Source: DSXF01 sp964387495
Lineage (GTDB): Bacteria > Chloroflexota > Anaerolineae > Anaerolineales > Villigracilaceae
Reading direction: 5' to 3'
NCBI GenBank assembly: GCA_964387495.1
Contig: CAYLXB010000011.1
Location: 1 to 64,000 of the forward strand
Length of the DNA: 64,000 nt
Shown here piece after piece: positions 33,984-42,211 of the stretch. The notes under the pieces are model-generated. The model was not told the DNA's origin and did no database searches. It saw nothing but the letters and a program-made list of their open reading frames with translations. How positions within the stretch are numbered: the first letter of the stretch is position 1; each line of letters begins with the position of its first letter. The position numbers and the translations under genes were made by a program.

Positions 33984-35039
33984 TTACTTGGCGTGCTTAC
34001 CGCTTTCTTCTTTGTATCTCTCGCGTATGGTCTTAACCTTTACCTGGAGTTCCTGGAAGAAATCGCTATCCACAATCTGCTGGACGGCTTTCTCCCGCTT
34101 GGAATCGTCGATCATGATTTCCAGTTGCTGGACACGCTCGCGCAGGGACCTTTCACGTTCGTACACCTTGCTCACCATTACCCGAAACACATCGGTCAGT
34201 GTATCAATTTCATCTTTGGTGGATTTATTGTCAGCCGGGAGTTCAAGTTTGTAGTTGCCGAGACCGATCTGTTCGGCAACGCCGGTCAATTTGATAAGTG
34301 GACGGGTGAATATGCCGGAAGCGATATAAACCAGGAAAAATATCATCAGATAGCTGAGAACAAACGCAATGGCACCGCTGAGCAGGATTCCATTCTTGAC
34401 CTCTTGAACGTAGTCAGCGGAGATATCGATCCCGATTGCTCCCACGATCTTGCCATCCCTGTCCGGGATGGGCATGTAGGTCGTAATCCAGCGTCCGTAG
34501 TCATCCTGGTAGGGTTTCCAGACATCGACCCGGTGAGACAACCCCTCGTAGATTCGGCTTGTCTTTGAGGTATACCGCTGGCAAAATTTGAAGCCGCCGC
34601 GCGGGGTACGAAAGTAACCCGTACTACCGACAGCAATGATCTCACCCGGCTCGATCCCCTTGATGTAGGTATACATACGTGTTTGGGGTTCAATGGCCTG
34701 TACCGTCCCCAGCCAGTTAACATGGTCCAAATAGCGCGGATTTTCGGGGTAGTAGCCATTTTCCTCCGCTCCCAATGGCGGGGGACACTTGGGGTTGTTC
34801 TTGCTTTCTTCCTGATATAAGGCTACGAAATTATCCACATCCATCTTATTAATGGCGCCTTCGGTGGTATCTGCCAGGTCGTCGGAAATATTGTTCAAGA
34901 CGCTTTGGGATGTGTACTGGTAAAACCAGTAATAACTGGCAATAAAAACCGGCGTAAAGATCAGCACAAAACCAAACCAGATCTTAAGGCGCAGGCTGAG
35001 GTAACGTCCTTGGGGTTGTTTCTGTTCGGATGCGGCCAT
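33984..35039 (-). CDS. Membrane sensor: extracellular Cache-like domain, HAMP, shared C-terminal tail
   Basis: A 351-residue protein. Membrane helix 1 is at about 18-40 (LKIWFGFVLIFTPVFIASYYW). An extracellular Cache-like domain follows, with YFRTPRGGFKFC and GRWITTYMPIPDRDGKIVGAIG, typical of PAS/Cache sensors. Helix 2 lies at about 210-235, then HAMP (TRPLIKLTGVAEQIGLGNY to DEIDTLTDVFRVM) and a coiled coil. The last 57 residues hold the shared tail: RERSLRERVQQLEIMID, then SDFFQELQ at 325-332. There is no kinase or methyl-accepting module, so output must pass through the tail. Neighbours are a MinD-like ATPase and a winged-helix protein. Confidence 0.8.
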   Translation of the reverse strand: MAASEQKQPQGRYLSLRLKIWFGFVLIFTPVFIASYYWFYQYTSQSVLNNISDDLADTTEGAINKMDVDNFVALYQEESKNNPKCPPPLGAEENGYYPENPRYLDHVNWLGTVQAIEPQTRMYTYIKGIEPGEIIAVGSTGYFRTPRGGFKFCQRYTSKTSRIYEGLSHRVDVWKPYQDDYGRWITTYMPIPDRDGKIVGAIGIDISADYVQEVKNGILLSGAIAFVLSYLMIFFLVYIASGIFTRPLIKLTGVAEQIGLGNYKLELPADNKSTKDEIDTLTDVFRVMVSKVYERERSLRERVQQLEIMIDDSKREKAVQQIVDSDFFQELQVKVKTIRERYKEESGKHAK

Positions 35040-35057
35040 CGTTTTCTCCTCACTGTC

Positions 35058-35768
35058 TTACTTGATGGAATTAAGTGCTGATTGCACTGCCGGGTGATCT
35101 TCAGGCAGGCCATAGTGATCCACCAGAAATGCCAATACAAAATCGGTCAGGATTTCGGGCGGATAGGATTTCATGGGAAGCACCGGATTGGGAAGAATAC
35201 CCAAAAACATGGGTGAAAAATGGACAAGTTCGAGTTCCTGAGTGCGGGTGCGGTGCTCGTCCAATTCCGGGAAGATCGGTTCCGTATACTGGACAGGCAA
35301 CTTGATGATGCCCTGATGGTTGTAGTGCTGCATCAAGCGCTCTGCCTCGACCTCATTGACCATCCCCCAAACGGCAGGCCTGCCCACCGACTGTGCGTCC
35401 CGGATAATCTGCTCGAGACAGTTGTAAATGATGAATGTCGACAGGCGCCGGCCATCGACAGATACGGTGCGGTAAGCCGGATTGACTGCCAGGGCATGGG
35501 CCAGACCGCAGCGCCGGGCGGGGACATAGCGGAAAGTTCGCAGCCCGGCCGGTTTGCCGTCCACTTCAGCCAGCCAGTAGTGGACGATATGGCCGCGGCT
35601 GTTGACGGGAGGAAAGGGGGCACGGCGGCGCATGCGCTGCACATACTGGGCGTATTGGGGAAAGAGCTGTGCATACAAGGACAACATTGCCTCGACTCGT
35701 TCATCATCCCCGGAGCCGAGCAGTTCATAAATAGCGACTGAATCTTTCTGAATAACTGGTTTAAGCAT
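35058..35768 (-). CDS. GNAT-like acetyltransferase
   Basis: A 236-residue protein with a GNAT-like core (HYWLAEVDGKPAGLRTFRYV, then GLAHALAVNPAYRTVSVDGRR), although the acetyl-CoA loop is not the canonical Q/RxxGxG/A, so activity is uncertain. The C-terminal 60 residues (LVHFSPMFLGILPNPVLPMKS) belong to no domain I recognise. The ATG at 35768 follows GGAGGAGGGG and overlaps the stop of the transporter-like gene upstream by eight bases, which indicates coupling. It precedes the Cache-HAMP sensor by 18 bases in the same operon. Confidence 0.55.
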   Translation of the reverse strand: MLKPVIQKDSVAIYELLGSGDDERVEAMLSLYAQLFPQYAQYVQRMRRRAPFPPVNSRGHIVHYWLAEVDGKPAGLRTFRYVPARRCGLAHALAVNPAYRTVSVDGRRLSTFIIYNCLEQIIRDAQSVGRPAVWGMVNEVEAERLMQHYNHQGIIKLPVQYTEPIFPELDEHRTRTQELELVHFSPMFLGILPNPVLPMKSYPPEILTDFVLAFLVDHYGLPEDHPAVQSALNSIK

Positions 35769-37113
35769 CATCCCCTCCTCCATCATCAAAGTCTAATTTG
35801 TCCAAAACGCTGGCACCGCGCGTACGGCGTTTGAGCTGCCAGTTGAGCATGCTGGATTCATATGTTTTGCGGACACGCAGGGCGCTGATAACGGCCAGAG
35901 CAGAAACAGCCACAGCCAAGCCAATGTAGATGAGGGTATATTGTTCACGCGGTAATGCCAGATGGAGGCCAAGTGTGATAATTCCAAATGTGATCAGGCT
36001 GCCAATAATGGTGCCCAGTGAGGGCAGGTAACTGTCAATGAACATGCTGACCCGGCCACGCCGTTCATTGGGAACCATGGCCTGCAAGGCTTTACGTCCT
36101 GAGAGGTCCAGGGTGTCATATGTGACGCGGGCGACACCCTGCGAGGCGGAACTGCTCCAGTACCCGGGGACGAAAAAGTTGACCAACGTGCCTGCCAGCA
36201 TCACCAACGGCTGGACCAGGAAGGTATTCTTCAGGCTCAGTTTTTCCATGATCCTGGCGGCAAGACTCTGGACCAGGATCGAACCCACGGCAATCAACAG
36301 GTTGTACTGGGCGTAGAAGGCCTGAAAACCACCCCCCAGGTTCAATTTAGCGTCGGAGAGCGTGTCATACAGCAGGATTGTCATGATGCTACCTGCAGCC
36401 AACATGCCGAGGGAAAGATATGCAAAGGCGGGCACATTGCGAATGAAATCCCACCCCTCAACAAAGGTCTCCTTCATCGAGATGGCTGCGGAGGCTTCGT
36501 TCCGAACGCGGACAGTACGGAACCCAAGGCGGGAGATCAGAAAAGCCGAGAAGAAAATTACAGCGTTCAGCAGGAGCAGCTTGATGGGACCAAATTGAAG
36601 CCGGGCATCCACTGCTGCAATTCCCAGGCCGACAATGGTGCCAATAAAAGCAAAATTAGCAATCACCGGCATCAGACGCCGTCCCTGGGCAGGAGGAAAA
36701 ATATCGTTGACCAGAATCCAGAAAACTACAGGAAAAAAGCGCCACTGCTGATCATTCAACAAGTAGATCAGTGTATAGCTGACCACGCCCGGAATAAATT
36801 TAACCACAAAGGAGATGGGCAGGATGGCATACAGCAATGCGAAAACAATCAAGACACCACCCAGTAATTTAATACGGTTGAAACGGTCAATGATCAACGA
36901 CTGAATGCCAGTGGCCAGAATAAGCAAGACCATATCCACTGCCCAGACAATCAGGATGTACTGATCCTTTACCTGGCTGAGAAAACCGCTGACCGAGATG
37001 ACTTTGGTGATGCCCATGGCAGCGTAGTTTGCAAAGAGTATCCCCCCCAAAGCAAATACCAAACCAGCTTCCCCGGGCTGTAAATGGAATACTCGGTTGA
37101 AGATTTTTTTCAT
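35761..37113 (-). CDS. MFS-type integral membrane protein (nucleotide-transporter-like)
   Basis: A 450-residue protein with about 12 hydrophobic helices and a basic/acidic cytoplasmic tail (LKRRTRGASVLDKLDFDDGGG). It opens MKKIFNRVFHLQPGEAGLVFAL and contains SGRKALQAMVPNERRGRVSMFIDS, the kind of cytoplasmic loop seen in the ADP/ATP-translocase-like and Npt1-like branch of the major facilitator superfamily. Substrate unknown. The start is either the ATG at 37113 or a TTG at 37128 with GGAA before it. It is first in an operon with the GNAT-like, sensor, winged-helix and MinD-like genes. Confidence 0.7.
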   Translation of the reverse strand: MKKIFNRVFHLQPGEAGLVFALGGILFANYAAMGITKVISVSGFLSQVKDQYILIVWAVDMVLLILATGIQSLIIDRFNRIKLLGGVLIVFALLYAILPISFVVKFIPGVVSYTLIYLLNDQQWRFFPVVFWILVNDIFPPAQGRRLMPVIANFAFIGTIVGLGIAAVDARLQFGPIKLLLLNAVIFFSAFLISRLGFRTVRVRNEASAAISMKETFVEGWDFIRNVPAFAYLSLGMLAAGSIMTILLYDTLSDAKLNLGGGFQAFYAQYNLLIAVGSILVQSLAARIMEKLSLKNTFLVQPLVMLAGTLVNFFVPGYWSSSASQGVARVTYDTLDLSGRKALQAMVPNERRGRVSMFIDSYLPSLGTIIGSLITFGIITLGLHLALPREQYTLIYIGLAVAVSALAVISALRVRKTYESSMLNWQLKRRTRGASVLDKLDFDDGGGDDA

Positions 37114-37166
37114 TTGTAAGAATGTCAATATTCCAGCAAGATCATGGCTGGCCGGCTAATAATAAA

Positions 37167-37189
37167 ATGGACTGAGCAGATCAGTCCAT
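37167..37189 (-). terminator. Weak terminator overlapping the end of MinD-like paralogue B
   Basis: ATGGACTGA (37167-37175) and TCAGTCCAT (37181-37189) form a 9-base stem with a five-base loop, followed on the minus strand by TTTATTATTA. It would partly separate the MinD-like gene from the transporter-like operon. Confidence 0.55.
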
Positions 37190-37936
37190 AAGTTCTTTGA
37201 CAATTGCCTCAAGGCCCTTGGTAACGGGGTGATCAGGGTACTGGAGTGAGAAAATCCCTGAACTGGCCAATGCCATCATTTCATCCGAGTGAGGCAGGAC
37301 GGCGGCCACCTTGCATTTGTAGGTTTTCTCGACACGGGCGCGCACGTCTTCAATATCAAAAGCAGCCGGGAGTTTGTTGATGACCAGCATCATGTTCGGC
37401 ACATCCAGCTTGCGAGCGACATCCACGGTCACAGCGGTACCCTGGTAGTCCTGCTGGTCGGGGCGCATGATAATCACCAACGAATGGGAGATGGCAATTG
37501 ACAGCAGGGTTTCCTCGTTCAAGCCGGGGTGCGTGTCAATCAGCAGGTAGTCCAGACCAAGTTCGCCAATGATGTCACGGAAACCATCATTCAGCAGACC
37601 GACATCATAGCCTTCACGCAGGACGCGGGCGATCTCGCCAGCTTTAATGCTGGATGGGATCAGAAAAACCTGCCCCTTGATGGCAGCGCCCAGACGGCCA
37701 GTCACATCATGGGCTGCATCTTTAATGCCGCATTTTCCCCACAAGTAATCGTTCAAGGAGTGAATCATATCCGACTCGTCCAGGTTGAAAAGGACATGGA
37801 TACCAGGAGATTGAATGTCTGTATCCACAACGCCCACCCGGAAGCCCTCTCTTGCGAGCAGTGCTGCGAGGTTCGCGGTCGTGTTCGACTTTCCCGTGCC
37901 GCCGCGGAAGGAATGAACGGAAACAGTCTTTGGCAT
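37181..37936 (-). CDS. MinD/ParA-like ATPase (paralogue B)
   Basis: A 251-residue ATPase starting MPKTVSVHSFRGGTGKSN, with GGAGAAAAGACAC before the ATG at 37936. The P-loop SFRGGTGKSNTTAN has Arg where MinD/ParA have the signature lysine. Switch I is VVDTDIQSPGIHVLFNLD and switch II is YLLIDTHPGLNEETLLS. It is very close to paralogues at 41188 and 46212. The C-terminus PDHPVTKGLEAIVKELMD is not a MinD amphipathic membrane-targeting helix of the usual basic kind. It is divergent from the sigma factor gene at 38154, with a 217-base gap. Confidence 0.85.
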   Translation of the reverse strand: MPKTVSVHSFRGGTGKSNTTANLAALLAREGFRVGVVDTDIQSPGIHVLFNLDESDMIHSLNDYLWGKCGIKDAAHDVTGRLGAAIKGQVFLIPSSIKAGEIARVLREGYDVGLLNDGFRDIIGELGLDYLLIDTHPGLNEETLLSIAISHSLVIIMRPDQQDYQGTAVTVDVARKLDVPNMMLVINKLPAAFDIEDVRARVEKTYKCKVAAVLPHSDEMMALASSGIFSLQYPDHPVTKGLEAIVKELMD

Positions 37937-38153
37937 GTGTCTTTTCTCCGTAAAAGAAGATTGATAATATCTATTAATTATAGTCGTTTTCCTGAAATGG
38001 TACACAACAATTCTGCAAATATTTGTCCTTACATATGCTTGGGAACATAAAATGATGATAATTTGTGATATATTATTTCAAATTTTTCCTTCCCAAGCAG
38101 ACGACCCTTTTTTACCGCTCCGTCCTACAAAGTGATATAGAAACGCTTCATCC

Positions 38154-38708
38154 ATGACATCCACCGACATCAGCAATGACGAAGCTTTAATTGAAAAGGC
38201 CAAAGCAGGCGATCTAAACGCCTTTGACTGCATTTACCACCGTTACCTGCCGCTGGTATATAAACGTGTCCGGTTTGTCATTCCGGAACAGGATATCGAG
38301 GATGTCACCCAGGAAATCTTTGTTGCAGTGATCAAGTCGCTGCCAAATTTCCGAGGCGAAGCACTCTTCAGCACCTGGCTGAGGGCTTTAACGAACCGAA
38401 AAGTGGCTGAGTTCTATCGGACCCGGTCGCGCAAACGGGAAAACATGCAGGTTTCACTTGAAGATCTGGGGCCTACGCACCAGCCAGCGACGAACACACG
38501 CCGCACATTGGAGGATCGGATCGCTTTGCGCAATGCCCTCAGACAGATATCGGAGCGCCATCGTGAAATCATCCTGCTCCGGTTTGCGGAAGGTATGCAA
38601 TTCGACCAGATTGCAGAAGTTATGCAATTGAACACTGAAGCCGCGAAATCATTGTTCCGCCGCGCGATGTCTGCACTAAAGGAAAAACTGGATTGTCGAG
38701 ATGACTGA
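38154..38708 (+). CDS. ECF-type RNA polymerase sigma factor
   Basis: A 184-residue sigma-70 family protein. Region 2 has AFDCIYHRYLPLVYKRVRF, DIEDVTQEIFVAVIKSL and FSTWLRALTNRKVAEFYR. Region 4 (about 130-178) has ISERHREIILLRFAEGMQF and DQIAEVMQLNTEAAKSLFRR. There is no region 1.1 or 3, as expected for extracytoplasmic-function factors. The next gene, a membrane protein, overlaps its last eight bases (ATGACTGA), and a PrsW protease follows, which suggests control by regulated intramembrane proteolysis. No clear ribosome site precedes the ATG. Confidence 0.9.
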   Translation: MTSTDISNDEALIEKAKAGDLNAFDCIYHRYLPLVYKRVRFVIPEQDIEDVTQEIFVAVIKSLPNFRGEALFSTWLRALTNRKVAEFYRTRSRKRENMQVSLEDLGPTHQPATNTRRTLEDRIALRNALRQISERHREIILLRFAEGMQFDQIAEVMQLNTEAAKSLFRRAMSALKEKLDCRDD

Positions 38709-39216
38709 GAATTCCAAACCATTCCAGAGCCGTGACGAACTTTTGGCCGCTTTTACTGACCATGCCCTGGCCGGTGGGGAGCCGCAAATAGGACCTGTAA
38801 TCCCAGAGGATGATTCGGAGCTTAGAGCCCTGGCAGAAACCGTTTTGCGTGTGAAAGATGTTTTTGGAAGTGATGGGCCAGACGAGGCAGAAGCAGCGAG
38901 AATGCATGCGAGGATTATGTCGGCGTGGAAAAAGAGGCTGCCTGAACAAGAAGGGGGATATTCCTGGCTGCAAAGACTCGCACAAGTTTTCAAGCCGAAA
39001 AGCCAGTGGCGTTCCCAGAGGAGTCTGCAGAGGTCCGGGCTGGCGTTGGCTTTTGCGCTAGCTGCAGTCTTTCTGCTTGTCATGATGCCATTTGTCTCCA
39101 GCGCAGTGGCCACAACACCTGGAAGTGCCGGGATGCATCCGGCCGGTATTGCCAGCCTGGCGTTCGCAGCCATCTTGATCGCGGTGGTGGTATGGTGGGC
39201 CCGCCGAAAGAAATAG
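38701..39216 (+). CDS. Membrane protein, candidate anti-sigma factor
   Basis: A 171-residue protein with an acidic cytoplasmic N-terminal half (about 1-110) lacking a zinc-binding HxxxCxxC motif, followed by two membrane helices (about 112-134 and 145-166) around a short Ala/Gly/His-rich loop. It overlaps the sigma gene by eight bases and precedes a PrsW-family protease. Position and topology fit an anti-sigma factor that PrsW would cleave in the short loop. The sequence has no recognisable anti-sigma domain, so this is inference. Confidence 0.6.
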   Translation: MTENSKPFQSRDELLAAFTDHALAGGEPQIGPVIPEDDSELRALAETVLRVKDVFGSDGPDEAEAARMHARIMSAWKKRLPEQEGGYSWLQRLAQVFKPKSQWRSQRSLQRSGLALAFALAAVFLLVMMPFVSSAVATTPGSAGMHPAGIASLAFAAILIAVVVWWARRKK

Positions 39217-39264
39217 GCAGACTTTAATCAGGGGAGTGCTCATCCCCAACAGGATGTGACCCGG

Positions 39265-40410
39265 ATGGTCTCAGCGATTGCTCTGTTGATAGCAACCATT
39301 ATCCCGCTGCTGTGTGCATACGGGATGTATGTTTTAGACCTCTACCAGACCCGTTCACGCTGGTACCTTCTTTATTGCTTTGTTTGGGGTGTAGCTGCCT
39401 ACAAACTTTCCGCATGGGGGAACGTGGCCATGATCGACGCGGGCATCGTCTCGTATGAAAATATGCCGCGCTTCAGTGCGCCAATCCTGGAAGAGATCCT
39501 GAAAGGGATCATCCTGGTCTACCTGGTCCGCAAGGTGGATTTTACTTATTTTGTGGATGGGGCAATCTATGGCTTTGCCGCCGGAATCGGTTTTGCGATT
39601 GTCGAAAATTTCGAGTATATCTTTGCCAACCCGGGGGCAGTCCTGATGGTTGCCATTGCACGCGTGTTTTCCACCAATCTGGTGCATGCCACGGGGAGTG
39701 GTATCATCGGTATCTCCCTGGGGGCAGCACGCGTCAGCCATTCAAAACACAGCAAGTTGTTCCTGCTGGGTGGTTTGACCCTGGCGATGGGACTGCATAT
39801 GGGTTTCAACAACCTCGTCACACGGGTCGGCAGCGGCCTGCAGGTGGTATTGGCCGTGATCGTTGGGCTGAGCGGGACAGCGTTTATCTACATGGCCATC
39901 CGGCGCGGCCTGCAGGACGAGAAGGCTTGGATCGAAGAAAAGCTGGGGATGCAGGACCGGGTCACCACCCACGAGGCGGCTGTCGTCAACCGCCTGGAAG
40001 ATGTGCAACAAATCCTGGCCCCGCTTGCGCAGCGATTTGGCTCCCAAAAGGCGGAAGCCATCGAACAATTTCTGCTGATGCAGGCAAAGCTGGGGATCCT
40101 GCGGAAAACGCTGGAAGTTTTTGAGAACAAGCAGGATGAGAAAATGCTGCTGGCTGTGCAGGCACAAATGGCCGAAATGCGCCTGAAAATGGACGAGTCG
40201 CGCCGTTCGGTGGGTGCATACTGTATGCTGTATTTGCGCAGCATCTTTCCGGAAGATGCCAGCCCGGTATGGGGGCGGCTCGAGAAAATCATTCAGGAGC
40301 GTGCCAGCACTGGCAATGTCAGCCAGAGCGGGGTAAACTTGTGGTCAGCGCTGAATAAGCGTATCAAGGAGACCCCTCCAACGACTGACGAGGCACAGGA
40401 CGATGTATAA
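39265..40410 (+). CDS. PrsW-family intramembrane metalloprotease with coiled C-terminal extension
   Basis: A 381-residue protein. The PrsW core (residues 1-215) has about eight helices and the family motifs: SAPILEEILKGIIL (the EExxK motif), GFAIVENFEYIF, NLVHATGSGIIGI and LHMGFNNLV (histidines thought to bind metal). PrsW starts site-1 cleavage of the RsiW anti-sigma factor in Bacillus subtilis. The last 165 residues form a cytoplasmic, mostly helical extension (VNRLEDVQQILAPLAQRFG onward) that I do not recognise. A GTG at 39256 is an alternative start; the ATG at 39265 has AGGA at better spacing. The CNB gene overlaps its end by eight bases. Confidence 0.85.
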   Translation: MVSAIALLIATIIPLLCAYGMYVLDLYQTRSRWYLLYCFVWGVAAYKLSAWGNVAMIDAGIVSYENMPRFSAPILEEILKGIILVYLVRKVDFTYFVDGAIYGFAAGIGFAIVENFEYIFANPGAVLMVAIARVFSTNLVHATGSGIIGISLGAARVSHSKHSKLFLLGGLTLAMGLHMGFNNLVTRVGSGLQVVLAVIVGLSGTAFIYMAIRRGLQDEKAWIEEKLGMQDRVTTHEAAVVNRLEDVQQILAPLAQRFGSQKAEAIEQFLLMQAKLGILRKTLEVFENKQDEKMLLAVQAQMAEMRLKMDESRRSVGAYCMLYLRSIFPEDASPVWGRLEKIIQERASTGNVSQSGVNLWSALNKRIKETPPTTDEAQDDV

Positions 40411-41158
40411 CGACATCACTGCCAAGCTTGAAAAGACCTTCTTGTTCCGCGGCCTACCGACCGGATTATTAACCGAGCTGGCGGGAAAATTCAAAAAGCG
40501 GGACCTGGAGAAGGGACAGGTATTATTCAACAAGGGGGAAAAAGGCGATTCGCTGTTTATGGTTTCCAGCGGCTGGTTCAAGATTGTCTCCGAAGATGCC
40601 CATGGGAACGAACTGATTCTGAACCAGTGCGGACCCGGCGATTCGATCGGAGAAATGTCCCTGCTGGATGCAGAACCGAGGTCGGCGGGAGCAGTCGCGC
40701 TGGAAAAGGCGGAAGTCCTGGAGCTGAGCCGGGATTCTTTCATGGCCATCCTAGACCGCAGACCGGACCTGGGGCTGCTTGTCATCCGAAAGATATCATC
40801 CAGACTGCGTTTTGCGACCACTTATATCGAGAAAGCCATCGAGTGGAGTAAAAGGATTGGCGAGGGCGATTATTCTTTTGCTCTTGACCAGATCAAGACC
40901 GAACAGCCGCTTGCACAGGGGACTACGGATGAAGACAAGGCCGGCCAATTGCTCTCGGCTTTCTTCAGCATGGTCAAAGGCGTGAAAGAGCGTGAAGACC
41001 GGTTGAAGCAGGAACTGCAAAAACTTACCCTTGAGATCGATGAAGCCCGGCGTAAGAAGGAAGTTGAGGAAATCACGCAGACGGATTTCTATGCCGACCT
41101 TAAGGCCAGGGCCAAAGAGTTACGCCAGAAACGCGCCAACAGCGAATCTGAATCGTAG
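40403..41158 (+). CDS. Cyclic-nucleotide-binding protein with HAMP-like segment and shared C-terminal tail
   Basis: A 251-residue soluble protein. A CNB domain fills about 10-130: FRGLPTGLLTELAGKF, KGQVLFNKGEKGDSLFMVSSG, and the phosphate-binding cassette GEMSLLDAEPRSAGA with Glu and Arg retained. Next comes IGEGDYSFALDQIK to LLSAFFSMVKGV, which matches the second half of HAMP in the sensors of this region, though the protein has no membrane helix. The final 55 residues hold the shared tail with TDFY at 227-230. There is no DNA-binding domain, so it is not a CRP. It overlaps PrsW by eight bases and precedes a MinD-like gene. Confidence 0.85.
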   Translation: MYNDITAKLEKTFLFRGLPTGLLTELAGKFKKRDLEKGQVLFNKGEKGDSLFMVSSGWFKIVSEDAHGNELILNQCGPGDSIGEMSLLDAEPRSAGAVALEKAEVLELSRDSFMAILDRRPDLGLLVIRKISSRLRFATTYIEKAIEWSKRIGEGDYSFALDQIKTEQPLAQGTTDEDKAGQLLSAFFSMVKGVKEREDRLKQELQKLTLEIDEARRKKEVEEITQTDFYADLKARAKELRQKRANSESES

Positions 41159-41187
41159 CAGGAGCTATCTTCCTTCAGGAGGAACGT

Positions 41188-41964
41188 ATGGGAAAAATTG
41201 TATCCGTCCACTCATTTCGAGGTGGCACCGGAAAGTCAAACCTGACGGCCAACTTGGCATCCCAGGTGGCTCTGGCCGGGAAACGGGTCGGTGTGGTTGA
41301 TACCGACATCCAATCGCCCGGTATTCATGTCTTGTTCGGCCTGGATGAACTCAAGATGGGCAAGACGCTGAATGATTATCTCAATAATCGCTGTAATATC
41401 CGTGAGGTGGCATTCCCGGTCGGTGAAAAAGGCCTGGATGCTGCCGGCCGTGCCCAACTGGCCGGCAAGGAATTATGGCTGGTGCCCTCGAGCATTCGCG
41501 GCAGAGAGATCAGCCAGGTTTTACGTAATGGTTACGATGTCAACCGCCTGAACGAAGGCCTGCAGACCCTGCTGAGTGAGCTCAAATTGGATTACCTTTT
41601 TATTGATACACATCCGGGCCTAAACGAAGAAACGCTGCTGTCCATCGCCATCTCTGACATTCTGATCCTGATCATGCGCCCTGACCAGCAAGATCTGCAA
41701 GGTACAGCAGTGACAGTGGATGTGGCCCGCGGCCTGGATGTGCCCAATTTGCTACTGGTGGTCAACAAGGCTTTGATACGTTACGACTTTGAGGATATCA
41801 AACAACGGATGTCCAGCCTCTTCCATGCACCGGTAGCGGGTGTTCTGCCGCTGACCGAAGATATGGCCGACTTGGGCAGCTCGGATATCTTTTCGCTGAA
41901 ATTCCCCAACCACGCCTGGTCAACAGGAGTACGGGAAATCGCACAAACCGTCTTGAAGGGTTAG
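41188..41964 (+). CDS. MinD/ParA-like ATPase (paralogue C)
   Basis: A 258-residue ATPase starting MGKIVSVHSFRGGTGKSN after AGGAGGAACGT. The P-loop again shows Arg for the signature lysine (FRGGTGKSNLTAN). Switch I is VVDTDIQSPGIHVLFGLD and switch II is YLFIDTHPGLNEETLLS, followed by IMRPDQQDLQGTAVTVDVAR. It carries a seven- to nine-residue insertion near 88 compared with paralogue B (GEKGLDAAGRAQLAGKE). The preceding CNB protein and following zinc-finger and winged-helix genes are tightly spaced on the same strand. Confidence 0.85.
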   Translation: MGKIVSVHSFRGGTGKSNLTANLASQVALAGKRVGVVDTDIQSPGIHVLFGLDELKMGKTLNDYLNNRCNIREVAFPVGEKGLDAAGRAQLAGKELWLVPSSIRGREISQVLRNGYDVNRLNEGLQTLLSELKLDYLFIDTHPGLNEETLLSIAISDILILIMRPDQQDLQGTAVTVDVARGLDVPNLLLVVNKALIRYDFEDIKQRMSSLFHAPVAGVLPLTEDMADLGSSDIFSLKFPNHAWSTGVREIAQTVLKG

Positions 41965-41979
41965 AGAAAGGTAGTCATT

Positions 41980-42192
41980 ATGAAATGCTGGTATTGTGAT
42001 GAACCTGCACAGGCAGTCTGTAAATTCTGCGGCCGGATGGTTTGTAAAGACCATGCCAGCACCATGTCCACATTCATTGCCATGTTCCTGGGAGGCAACG
42101 AAACCCCCAAGGGGCTGGCTGTAGCCAATGTAATCTGGTGTGGAATTTGCGAACCGCAGCCTGAGCCAATCGGGATGCCTGAACTATTCTGA
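41980..42192 (+). CDS. Small zinc-finger protein, B-box-like
   Basis: A 70-residue protein with cysteines at 3, 6, 14, 17 and 22, His at 25, and a later CGIC pair (about 54-57): MKCWYCDEPAQAVCKFCGR, VCKDH. This is a cross-brace-like pattern resembling B-box or small CxxC-CxxC-CxxH fingers, so one or two zinc ions are likely. It has no membrane segment. The start has AAAGG at good spacing. It lies between MinD-like paralogue C and the second winged-helix protein, and its role may be as an adaptor (inference). Confidence 0.65.
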   Translation: MKCWYCDEPAQAVCKFCGRMVCKDHASTMSTFIAMFLGGNETPKGLAVANVIWCGICEPQPEPIGMPELF

Positions 42193-42211
42193 GCCCGGAA
42201 GTGAGGTTGCC

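Noticed and set aside
40403..41158. CNB protein as a CRP-family transcription factor acting at the glgC site
   Set aside because: Its C-terminal half is HAMP-like plus coiled tail, with no helix-turn-helix, so it cannot bind the palindrome by itself.
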